From Sporosarcina sp. (GTDB lineage: Bacteria; Bacillota; Bacilli; Bacillales_A; Planococcaceae), in assembly GCA_029263945.1 (NCBI GenBank), contig JARIDM010000094.1:1-6820 (forward strand): 6,820 nucleotides of DNA, in the 5' to 3' direction. Below, piece after piece: positions 1-5,768 of this stretch. The translations under genes were made by a program, and so were the position numbers. Each line of letters starts with the position of its first letter. The stretch's first letter is position 1. The notes under the pieces were generated by a model. That model worked only from the letters and a program-made list of their open reading frames with translations, was not told the DNA's origin and ran no database searches.

Positions 1-10
1 AAAGTAAAAT

Positions 11-42
11 AAAGACAGGGAGCCTCAGCTCCCTGTCTTTTT
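11..42. terminator. Strong intrinsic terminator hairpin, possibly bidirectional
   Basis: A perfect 13-base-pair inverted repeat (11-23 with 28-40) encloses a four-base loop, CTCA. On the plus strand it ends in a run of five T (38-42). On the minus strand it is followed by a looser T-rich tract. It most likely ends transcription of a gene lying left of the window, and it could also stop leftward transcripts. Confidence 0.9.
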
Positions 43-261
43 GCTCCGTATATACACGAAAAACTTCCTATTCACTTTCCTCCTCACAACTGAAGAAATA
101 GCGGGTGGCAAAGGGTGAAAAGTTTGGCCATGATAAAGAAGTTGAACACCACGGATACTTGTTTTCTAGTTAAATCTTACAATCAGCGATTTAGTAAAAT
201 CATTAAGAATCCAACTTGATTAATGTAGAGATTTAGGGACTTTATATAGATCTTTTATAGC
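43..261. other. Gene-free spacer, no recognisable feature
   Basis: No convincing coding frame, RNA or repeat is visible here. A 29-codon ATG frame on the plus strand (130-219) lacks a well-placed ribosome binding site and resembles nothing I know. A minus-strand AGGAGG (79-84) sits only three bases before a GTG that opens 16 codons running into the terminator hairpin. Both look accidental or vestigial. The stretch is probably an insertion or deletion scar between the upstream gene and the toxin module. Confidence 0.5.
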
Positions 262-290
262 TAGTCACGTCGATTTTTGTCGTATAAAAT
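262..290 (+). promoter_or_regulatory. Predicted sigma-A promoter of the small toxin gene
   Basis: TAGTCA (262-267, 4 of 6 matches to TTGACA) and TAAAAT (285-290, 5 of 6 matches to TATAAT) are separated by 17 bases. An overlapping TATAAA lies at 283-288. The predicted start near 296-298 coincides with the base of the stem-loop at 297-319, so the transcript would begin with a hairpin. This is a prediction by inspection only. Confidence 0.5.
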
Positions 291-296
291 GCTAGA

Positions 297-319
297 CTGT
301 ATGTTGCAGCAACATATAG
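297..319 (+). promoter_or_regulatory. 5' stem-loop of the toxin mRNA
   Basis: An inverted repeat of about 11 pairs, including one G-U pair, is centred on A308: ATGTTGC (301-307) against GCAACAT (309-315), extended outward to 297 and 319. Allowing a three-base loop leaves 10 pairs. It lies exactly where the predicted transcript begins. In known type I toxin mRNAs a 5'-terminal hairpin commonly protects the message from decay; that role here is inferred. Confidence 0.55.
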
Positions 320-332
320 CGGATGGGCGGTT

Positions 333-358
333 GGCACTCCCTTGAGAATAGGGGTGTC
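333..358 (+). promoter_or_regulatory. Hairpin sequestering the toxin ribosome binding site
   Basis: Bases 333-340 pair with 351-358 over eight pairs, two of them G-U, around a ten-base loop. The right arm contains the Shine-Dalgarno sequence AGGGGTG (350-356), which lies about seven bases before the ATG at 362. Translation would be blocked unless the structure is opened. This arrangement is typical of type I toxin messages, which keep basal expression low in this way. Confidence 0.6.
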
Positions 359-361
359 TAT

Positions 362-472
362 ATGATGACTTACGATGCAATGAATATGTTTTTCCAATCC
401 ACCATATTTCTCGCGACAGTGGTAACAACTGTTGTTGCGATGACTGCTCTTTACACCGACAGAAAAAAGTAA
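362..472 (+). CDS. Putative holin-like type I toxin peptide (Hol_Tox-like)
   Basis: This frame encodes a 36-residue peptide beginning MMTYDAMNMFFQ and ending in the basic tail DRKK. Residues about 9-31 form one hydrophobic helix (TIFLATVVTTVVAMTALY). The plan (a short polar start of the type MTxYxAL/M, one membrane span, a lysine-rich end) is that of the putative holin-like toxin family and of TxpA-like peptides of Firmicutes. Such peptides insert into the cytoplasmic membrane and are normally held silent by an antisense RNA. The start is either the ATG at 362 or the one at 365; the AGGGGTG at 350-356 suits both. The promoter, 5' hairpin and buried ribosome binding site support a real gene. 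No convincing antitoxin RNA gene is visible, although a weak minus-strand promoter lies just downstream. Family membership is inferred by eye, not by search. A chance hydrophobic frame is the main alternative. Confidence 0.68.
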   Translation: MMTYDAMNMFFQSTIFLATVVTTVVAMTALYTDRKK

Positions 473-474
473 CC

Positions 475-630
475 ATCCCCCGCGATATAAGTGATGTTAC
501 AATCGGAGCAATTTATGGCGAGGCATTAGATAAAATACGAAAAAATAAAAATAATGTAATTGAATCAATTCGGTTGTACATTAAATGGGTAGATGACTAC
601 ACTTTAAACTTTAATTATGAAGTATGGTAA
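475..630 (+). pseudogene. Probable remnant of the same ATPase gene, upstream fragment
   Basis: The frame through ATC at 475 stays open to TAA at 628-630. It reads plausible protein (IGAIYGEALDKIRKNKN, then ESIRLYIKWVDDYTLNFNYEV) but has no start codon of its own and emerges directly from the 3' end of the toxin gene. It lies immediately before the ATPase Walker B fragment in a frame offset by one base. It may be the preceding part of that ATPase, with the LSPGQ-type signature deleted at the junction. The relationship is inferred from position and coding-like composition; I do not recognise the segment itself. Confidence 0.35.
484..511 (-). promoter_or_regulatory. Weak candidate promoter for an antisense (antitoxin) RNA
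   Basis: Read on the minus strand, TTGCTC (511-506, 4 of 6 matches to the -35 box) is followed after 16 bases by TATATC (489-484, 4 of 6 matches to the -10 box). A transcript would start near 477 and run antisense through the toxin gene, which is where a type I antitoxin is expected. Both boxes are poor and similar matches occur by chance in AT-rich DNA. Confidence 0.2.
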
Positions 631-927
631 ATACCTTGGAGACAATACTCCTTTTATTTATGATCAGCCTGAAGATAATCTAGACAATTAATACATTTAT
701 AAAAATTTGTATCTAGCATGCGTAATATAAAAAATCATCGTCAAGTAATAGTAGTAACGCATAATTCTGCAATCGTTACCAATGCCGATGGAAATAATAG
801 ATTTATAAGAAAAAAGGGATATTTAAGTGATAAGCAGATTATGAAATTGAGATTGGTTCATTTAGAAGGTGGAGAAAAAGCCTTTAAAAATAAAGTACAG
901 CGCTACTCGGCAATTTTAAATATCTAA
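617..927 (+). pseudogene. Broken C-terminal part of an SMC/RecF-like AAA ATPase (TrlF-like class)
   Basis: Two fragments of one protein are readable. The first (frame through 623) gives YGKYLGDNTPFIYDQPEDN followed by LDN, the Walker B/D-loop signature of SMC/RecF-type ATPases, and then a TAA at 689-691. Beyond this stop the same frame continues as YIYKNL before a frameshift between about 707 and 717. The second (718-927) reads RNIKNHRQVIVVTHNSAIV, the switch-histidine strand that follows Walker B, and ends near LEGGEKAFKNKVQRYS, a tail common in large ATPases of the TrlF/PHP-associated type. The order and spacing of these motifs match an intact gene, but a stop, a frameshift and loss of the N-terminal Walker A and coiled-coil regions show it is dead. 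Such ATPases act in DNA repair or anti-phage defence. The region is markedly AT-rich compared with topB, consistent with acquired and decaying DNA. The ATPase assignment is firm; the exact subfamily is not. Confidence 0.75.
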
Positions 928-971
928 AAATAGAATTTTTATTTTAGCTTTTCTGTGTTTTGGAATTGAGA

Positions 972-1046
972 ATGAATAATAAAGGCATCCAATCCAAGCA
1001 TAAAAACGAACGTTCCACCGCAAAAAGAAAAGAGGTTCTATCATGA
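972..1046 (+). CDS. Short frame overlapping the topB start (possible leader or truncated gene)
   Basis: A 24-codon frame (MNNKGIQSKHKNERSTAKRK then EVLS) ends in TGA at 1044-1046 and overlaps the topB ATG as ATGA. It is basic and polar, resembles no family I know, and has only a weak ribosome binding site (GGAATTGAG just upstream). The frame is open back to a TAG at 945. The ATGA overlap is typical of translational coupling, so this could be a leader peptide or the tail of a gene that once preceded topB in an operon. It could also be chance, because topB has its own good ribosome binding site, which lies inside this frame. Confidence 0.25.
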   Translation: MNNKGIQSKHKNERSTAKRKEVLS

Positions 1047-3181
1047 AACCAGTAATCCTAGCCGAAAAGCCATCCCAAGCGAAATCCTACGCTGAAGCTT
1101 TTACGGTGAAAAGCCGTCATAAAACACATATTGAATTGGCACAAAGCCAGTTATTCCCACAAGGAGCCATTATCACTTGGGGCATCGGCCATCTGGTCGA
1201 ATTAAAAGAACCTAAAGCCTATGACGCCCGCTGGAATCGTTGGGCACTTGGGAGCTTGCCGATATTACCTAAAGCATATGAGTTCCAAGTTTCCAAGGGA
1301 AAGTACGCACAGTTCCAGGCCGTAAAAAAGTTTATGCTGTCCGCTTCGACAGTCATCAACGCTTGTGACATTGATCGTGAAGGCTCTAATATTTTCTATA
1401 GTATTTACAACCAGACAGGCGCGCGTAATAAAACAATAAAACGTCTGTGGATTAACTCCCTAGAAATCGACGAGATTCGCAAAGGGTTTATGAACTTACG
1501 AGATAACGAAAAGGACTTGCTCCTCTATGAAGAAGCAAAAGCAAGACAAATTAGCGATTGGCTCGTCGGTATGAATGGCTCACGCCTCTATACCCTTTTA
1601 CTGAAAGCCAAAGGATATGAACAAGTTTTCCCGATTGGACGTGTACAATCACCAACGGTTTACCTCGTTTATAAAAAGCAAAAAGAGATGGAAGACTTTG
1701 TCTCTGAGCCATTTTTTGAAGTAGAAGCCCAGTTTAAAGCTGAAGGCGGTTTATATAAAGGGAAAGCAAAAGTCAAAATGAATAAACGTGAAGAGTTGGT
1801 GGCTTTACTACAAAAACATGGGATTCAGCCCAACTCAGCTGGAGTGATTACATCTGTTAAACATCAAAACAAGCGAATCCCACCACCGCAACTGCATTCT
1901 TTATCAACTTTACAAGCAACTGCCAACCGTTTGTGGAAAATGAGTCCCGCAAACGCCTTAAAAACGGCACAAAGTTTATATGAAAAAAAGCTTATCACAT
2001 ACCCACGTACAGATTCACGTCATATTACTACGAGTGAATTTGCTTACTTAGTTGAACAAGTAGAGAACTTTCAACAACTCATTCAACAACCTTTTGACAT
2101 TCAATCACGGCAACCGAAAAAGCGCTACGTCGATAACGCAAAAGTTCAGGAACACTACGCGATTATCCCGACGAAGAAAGTGCCTGCTGCTGCTGCACTG
2201 GAGAAATTTCCTCCGAATGAACGAAAACTGTATGAAGAAGTATTACGGACAACACTCGCCATGTTCCATACCGATTACCTATATACGGAAACAAAAGTAA
2301 CGACCGATGTTCAACAACTTCCCTTTTTCACCACTGGGAAAGTAGAAAATGACATTGGATGGAAATCTTTATTCCCAACGGCAAAAAAAGAAAAGAACGA
2401 ACTTTTGCCAACGCTCCATGAAAACGAAGCCGTTCAAAGTAAAATTAGCATTCACGAAGGAAAAACCACGCCTCCAAAACCATATACAGAGGGACAACTC
2501 ATTACGCTGATGAAAACATGTGGGAAATTTGTCGAAGACCGTGATGAAACGGAAATCTTAAAAGAAATTGAAGGACTAGGTACAGAGGCTACTCGAAGTG
2601 GCATTATTGAAACCATCAAAAAGCACGGGTATATCCAGGTGACCAAAAACATTGTCTCCCTCACGGATAAAGGCCGTATTTTATGCGAAGCCATTGAAGG
2701 AAGCCTACTTGCCAGTCCCTCAATGACCGCAAAATGGGAAACGTACTTACGTAAAATTGGGAACGGAGAAGGGGCACCCGATTACTTTTTAAATAACATT
2801 GCAAAGTTTATTGATTCACTCATCCAAAGTGTTCCGCAACAAATCGAGGCGGCTAACTTCCAAGTGAAGTCCATCCCCTCGACGAAGAAAACACGCTATC
2901 AAGTCGTTGAAGTCGCTGATTGTCCAACTTGCGGGAAAGGAAAAATTGTTTCGCGCAAAGGATTTTATGGCTGTTCAGCCTATAAAGAAGGTTGTAAACA
3001 AACTTTCCCTGGCATTTTTCTCAAGAAAAAGATTTCAACAGCCCAGGTGAAGCTCCTTTGTACAAAAGGACAAACGAACATCATCAAAGGATTCACCGCA
3101 AAAAACGGTAATAAATTTAACGCCTCTTTAAAATTAGAGGACGGAAAAATCGTTCTAGAATTCGAAAAAAGTACAACATAA
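1043..3181 (+). CDS. topB: DNA topoisomerase III (type IA)
   Basis: This 712-residue enzyme cuts one DNA strand through a 5'-phosphotyrosine link, passes another strand, and reseals. In the cell, Topo III resolves recombination and replication intermediates with a RecQ-type helicase. The Toprim domain spans about 1-150, with catalytic E8 in LAEKPS and the acidic set D109, D111, E113 in CDIDREG. The cleavage/strand-passage region (about 155-600) carries RQISDWLVGMN, IGRVQSPT and the active-site Y320 in LITYPRTDS with R322. EGLGTEATRSGIIETI (510-525) is the conserved late motif. A four-cysteine zinc finger (C627, C630, C644, C651) and a C-terminal Toprim-repeat module (about 668-707, IKGFTAKNGNKFNASL) finish the protein. 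The start is supported by AGAGGT at 1031-1036, six bases before the ATG. The N-terminus and the DIDREGS motif differ from the standard Bacillus TopB (ATDAGREGE type), suggesting the second, divergent Topo III class of Firmicutes often seen near mobile DNA. The gene looks intact and is monocistronic up to the terminator. Confidence 0.96.
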   Translation: MKPVILAEKPSQAKSYAEAFTVKSRHKTHIELAQSQLFPQGAIITWGIGHLVELKEPKAYDARWNRWALGSLPILPKAYEFQVSKGKYAQFQAVKKFMLSASTVINACDIDREGSNIFYSIYNQTGARNKTIKRLWINSLEIDEIRKGFMNLRDNEKDLLLYEEAKARQISDWLVGMNGSRLYTLLLKAKGYEQVFPIGRVQSPTVYLVYKKQKEMEDFVSEPFFEVEAQFKAEGGLYKGKAKVKMNKREELVALLQKHGIQPNSAGVITSVKHQNKRIPPPQLHSLSTLQATANRLWKMSPANALKTAQSLYEKKLITYPRTDSRHITTSEFAYLVEQVENFQQLIQQPFDIQSRQPKKRYVDNAKVQEHYAIIPTKKVPAAAALEKFPPNERKLYEEVLRTTLAMFHTDYLYTETKVTTDVQQLPFFTTGKVENDIGWKSLFPTAKKEKNELLPTLHENEAVQSKISIHEGKTTPPKPYTEGQLITLMKTCGKFVEDRDETEILKEIEGLGTEATRSGIIETIKKHGYIQVTKNIVSLTDKGRILCEAIEGSLLASPSMTAKWETYLRKIGNGEGAPDYFLNNIAKFIDSLIQSVPQQIEAANFQVKSIPSTKKTRYQVVEVADCPTCGKGKIVSRKGFYGCSAYKEGCKQTFPGIFLKKKISTAQVKLLCTKGQTNIIKGFTAKNGNKFNASLKLEDGKIVLEFEKSTT

Positions 3182-3190
3182 TCCATACAA

Positions 3191-3220
3191 AAAAACGCTG
3201 ATAATGAATTCAGCGTTTTT
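3191..3220. terminator. Bidirectional terminator between topB and the convergent gene
   Basis: AAAAACGCTGA (3191-3201) pairs perfectly over 11 bases with TCAGCGTTTTT (3210-3220) around an eight-base loop. On each strand the stem ends in a T tract. It begins ten bases after the topB stop and also lies just past the stop of the minus-strand gene, so it serves both convergent units. Confidence 0.93.
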
Positions 3221-3228
3221 AATATTTT

Positions 3229-3630
3229 TTAAGTTCTTTTATTTCCTTTTTCAGTAAGAAATGTCACAACTACAAACAATGCAAAAGCGATTAATAAAAT
3301 TGTTCCACCTACAATGTAGAAAACAAGCGCAACGGTTTCATTGATATTAAAAGGTTTTAAAAACTGTAACCACATACCTGTCGTTAGACCAATCGATCCG
3401 ATAATCGCTGTCCAACCGTGCATCGTGATCAGCTTGCTTGCACGAACCTGATAAATCTTATAGAAAACACCCCAAGCAAACATCGATAGCCAACCTACTA
3501 ATAGGATGTGCGCATGAATTGGACGGAATGCATATGAACCTGTCCCCGCCATATGTGAACCAAGTACTGTTCCGATCAAACCAAAAATTGCTGCAATACG
3601 GATAAGTCGTAAACTCCATTTTTCTTGCAT
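3229..3630 (-). CDS. Small four-helix membrane protein related to haem-copper oxidase subunit I
   Basis: The 133-residue protein has four predicted membrane segments (about 7-27, 36-58, 70-90, 98-122) and a short basic tail. It contains H26 (GSHMAG), H39 and H41 (RPIHAH), and H71 (TMHGW), placed in or near helices as haem or metal ligands would be. The motif FRPIHAHILLVGWLSMFAWG resembles the early helices of cytochrome oxidase subunit I, which is why relatives are often labelled cytochrome-c oxidase-like. It is far too short to be a working oxidase (subunit I has 12 or more helices), so a haem-binding, sensing or shuttling role is more likely. The start is set by GGGAGG seven bases before the ATG. 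It lies 72 bases after the sensor kinase gene with no terminator between, and an HssR-like operator precedes it. The function is not established. Confidence 0.85.
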   Translation of the reverse strand: MQEKWSLRLIRIAAIFGLIGTVLGSHMAGTGSYAFRPIHAHILLVGWLSMFAWGVFYKIYQVRASKLITMHGWTAIIGSIGLTTGMWLQFLKPFNINETVALVFYIVGGTILLIAFALFVVVTFLTEKGNKRT

Positions 3631-3657
3631 ATAAATTCCTCCCGTGTTGTTGTTTCT

Positions 3658-3663
3658 ATTCTA
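3658..3663 (-). promoter_or_regulatory. Predicted -10 box of the small membrane protein gene
   Basis: On the minus strand TAGAAT (3663-3658) matches TATAAT at five of six positions and lies 27 bases upstream of the ATG. The expected -35 position, 17 bases away, holds CGTTCA, a poor match, and falls inside the HssR-like repeat. This fits a promoter that depends on an activator bound over the -35 region. Confidence 0.5.
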
Positions 3664-3676
3664 ATCTTAAAACACC

Positions 3677-3696
3677 AACATGAACGGAAGATGAAC
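3677..3696 (-). promoter_or_regulatory. HssR-like operator: direct repeat GTTCATCTT-CC-GTTCATGTT
   Basis: On the minus strand two nine-base repeats, GTTCATCTT (3696-3688) and GTTCATGTT (3685-3677), are separated by two bases. Each differs by one base from GTTCATATT, the half-site of the known S. aureus HssR operator (GTTCATATT-N2-GTTCATATT) at hrtAB. The element begins seven bases after the hssS stop codon, overlaps the -35 position of the next gene and ends 13 bases before its -10 box. The match is seen directly; binding is inferred from the adjacent HssR-like regulator. Confidence 0.75.
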
Positions 3697-3702
3697 ACAG
3701 CA

Positions 3703-5082
3703 TTACAACTTCGGCAATGTCACAATAAATGTCGTGCCAATGCCTTCAGAACTGGTTACATGAATGTTCCCTTTATGCAATTTCACAACTTGTTGCACAA
3801 TCGATAAACCAAGACCCGTTCCACCCGTTTCTTGCGTTCTAGAATTATCCGCACGATAAAAACGATCAAAGACCCGCTTGACTTCTTCACCATTCATTCC
3901 GATTCCACTATCCCGAACTGTTACCCTCACACTTTCTTCTTGGGCTGCTAACTCTATTTCAATTGTACCTTCAGCTGTTGTATATTTTAACGCATTAGAG
4001 ATTAAATTCTCCCAAACTTTTTCAAGAAAAGCTGGATCACCTTTTATCGTTACTTCCTCAAGGTCCATAGACATCGTCAACGCTTTCTCTTCCAACAACC
4101 ATCTATATTTCCTCACAGTATCTTTTAGCTGTTGATCTAAACTAAACGACGTTGGTTTAAGTGGGGAAGACAATTGGTCCAATGAGGTCAACAGTAGCAA
4201 TTGCTTCGTCAATAACGATAAGCGATCCGTTTCTGCTTGAATGACAAGCGCATAACTTTTTTGCTTTTCCACCGTAATATTTTCATCTAATAAGAGATCT
4301 GAATACCCTTTAATATTTAGGAGTGGAGACTGGAAATCGTGCGATACATCGCTAATGAATTCTTTACGAATTCGATCATTTTCACTTAACTTTTCTGTCA
4401 TCTGTTGAAAGCTTTGAGCAAGTTGTCCGATCTCATCACGCCGATTAATATGAAGATTCCCAGTGAAACGTTCTTCTCCAACTTTTTTCGTCGCAATCGT
4501 TAGCTCCGTAATTGGATCGATCAGTTTCTTAGCAACAATAAGCATCGCCAGTAAACTTACAATCGCCATCACAACGACCATTCCACCCAATATAAAATGG
4601 ACTTCCGTAAATAACATCTTAATATCTGGCCTTAAAAAGAGTGCGTAAGACGCCCCCTTGTATTTAAAAGGAACGCCCACTGTATTCGCCAACTCGTTAG
4701 AGAAAAAACCTGTCACAAAAGTTTCGCTCGGAAGATCTCGCATCCCATGATAAATTTCTCCACTTAAAACATCTTCTATTGCTGTTTCTGAGAGATTTTG
4801 GCTTCTAAAAGGTTCACCGTACAACGTTCCAATACGCGCTTCATTCACAACATGCAATTTATACCCAGTAGCAGACTCCACTTCCAAGTATTGTGCCAAG
4901 TTCACATCATCATTTTGCTCAATAAAATGAGCCATATGTTCAGCAATTTTTACATTTTTCTCATCATTTTGTCCTTTTAATACTTGGTGATAATATGTAT
5001 TAATACTTAAAAAAGCAATCAGTCCGCTGCCAATCATAATAAGTACCGTGATGACAATGAGCTTTCCGTAAAGTGATCTCAT
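3703..5082 (-). CDS. hssS: Sensor histidine kinase, HssS-like (haem sensing)
   Basis: This 459-residue membrane kinase autophosphorylates on histidine and passes phosphate to its partner regulator. Helix 1 is at about 8-30 and helix 2 at about 163-185. They flank an extracellular sensor with YGEPFR (88-93), IYHGMRDLP (110-118), FVTGFFSN (122-129), NTVGVPFK (133-140) and LFLRPDI (148-154), all closely resembling S. aureus HssS. HAMP (about 186-236) is followed by the HisKA domain, with phospho-accepting H248 in SDVSHDFQSPLLNIKGY. The ATPase domain has N-box N363, DSGIGM (391-396), FDRFYR (405-410) and GGTGLGLS (420-427). The H-box is unusual: HDFQSP replaces the canonical HE(L/I)(R/K)(T/S)P. 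The gene overlaps the regulator stop by ATGA (5079-5082), with AGAGGT six bases before its ATG, so the pair is translationally coupled. The HssS identity rests on sensor-domain resemblance and the operator downstream. Confidence 0.85.
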   Translation of the reverse strand: MRSLYGKLIVITVLIMIGSGLIAFLSINTYYHQVLKGQNDEKNVKIAEHMAHFIEQNDDVNLAQYLEVESATGYKLHVVNEARIGTLYGEPFRSQNLSETAIEDVLSGEIYHGMRDLPSETFVTGFFSNELANTVGVPFKYKGASYALFLRPDIKMLFTEVHFILGGMVVVMAIVSLLAMLIVAKKLIDPITELTIATKKVGEERFTGNLHINRRDEIGQLAQSFQQMTEKLSENDRIRKEFISDVSHDFQSPLLNIKGYSDLLLDENITVEKQKSYALVIQAETDRLSLLTKQLLLLTSLDQLSSPLKPTSFSLDQQLKDTVRKYRWLLEEKALTMSMDLEEVTIKGDPAFLEKVWENLISNALKYTTAEGTIEIELAAQEESVRVTVRDSGIGMNGEEVKRVFDRFYRADNSRTQETGGTGLGLSIVQQVVKLHKGNIHVTSSEGIGTTFIVTLPKL

Positions 5083-5753
5083 AACTCGACCTCTATCTTA
5101 TATCCAACACCGCGGACAGTAGCAATTACAACTTCATCTGTTAACTTCGATAATTTACTCCGCACACGTTTAATATGAACATTAAGTGTTTGCTCGTCGC
5201 CTTCATAATCATACCCCCATACACGTTCCAATAGGATTTCCCTAGTGAAGACAGTATTGGGACGTGAAGCCAACACCGACAATAACTCAAATTCCTTTAA
5301 AGGCAATAGCAAAACCTTCTTTCCTACAGAAACCTCATAACTTTGCCGATTAATTTCGAGCGGTCCAGCCTGTATTAATGCATCAACGGCCTTATCATAT
5401 CTACGTAAAATAGCATGAATACGAAATTGTAATTCCTTTGGTTCAAATGGTTTTACAACATAATCATCCGATCCTGCTAAAAAACCTTTTTCTTTATCTT
5501 CCAATTCTCCTTTTGCCGTAAGCAAAAGTACTGGAATATCTGTTTCTGTCCGAATCTTTTTAGTTAATGTATATCCATCCATTCCAGGCATCATAATATC
5601 CACAACCGCTAAATCAGGAAGATCTTCCTCAATTAATGCCAGCGCATCAAAGCCATTGGTAGCTTTTTGTACATAATATCCTGCTTGTGCAAGTTGAATA
5701 CTCACTAGTTCTAAAATATTAGGATCATCATCTACAACTAGTATTTTTATCAT
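5079..5753 (-). CDS. hssR: Response regulator, OmpR/PhoB family, HssR-like
   Basis: The 224-residue cytoplasmic DNA-binding regulator is the partner of the kinase just downstream. The receiver domain (1-118) has acidic D8 and D9, phosphorylation site D52 in VVDIMMPGMDG, T79 and K101 in DDYVVKPFE. The winged-helix domain (about 127-222) carries LPLKEFELLSVLASRP, the WGYDYEGDEQTLNVHIKRVR recognition region, and the terminal VRGVGYKIE wing. WGYDYEGDE-T-VHIKR-R and IATVRGVGYK closely resemble S. aureus HssR, which activates haem-detoxification genes. AAGGAG lies about ten bases upstream of the ATG, slightly long but acceptable. The gene starts 15 bases after the yihY-like gene, suggesting co-transcription. 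A GTTCAT direct repeat of the HssR type sits after the kinase gene and is the likely local target. No hrtAB transporter genes are in the window. Confidence 0.88.
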   Translation of the reverse strand: MIKILVVDDDPNILELVSIQLAQAGYYVQKATNGFDALALIEEDLPDLAVVDIMMPGMDGYTLTKKIRTETDIPVLLLTAKGELEDKEKGFLAGSDDYVVKPFEPKELQFRIHAILRRYDKAVDALIQAGPLEINRQSYEVSVGKKVLLLPLKEFELLSVLASRPNTVFTREILLERVWGYDYEGDEQTLNVHIKRVRSKLSKLTDEVVIATVRGVGYKIEVEL

Positions 5754-5768
5754 CTTTTTTCAACTCCT

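Noticed and set aside
25..84. Minus-strand AGGAGG followed by a GTG and 16 codons
   Set aside because: The spacing is only three bases, the frame is tiny and it ends inside a terminator hairpin; no recognisable peptide.
130..219. 29-codon plus-strand ATG frame (MIKKLNTTDTCF...)
   Set aside because: There is no ribosome binding site at a useful distance, no recognisable motif, and the length is within chance expectation.
261..476. 71-codon minus-strand frame across the toxin gene
   Set aside because: It is antisense to the toxin gene and its promoter, with low-complexity content and no supporting start signals; a shadow of the plus-strand module.
2094..2694. Secondary frames inside topB on both strands
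   Set aside because: They overlap an intact, well-conserved enzyme gene and show no independent motifs.
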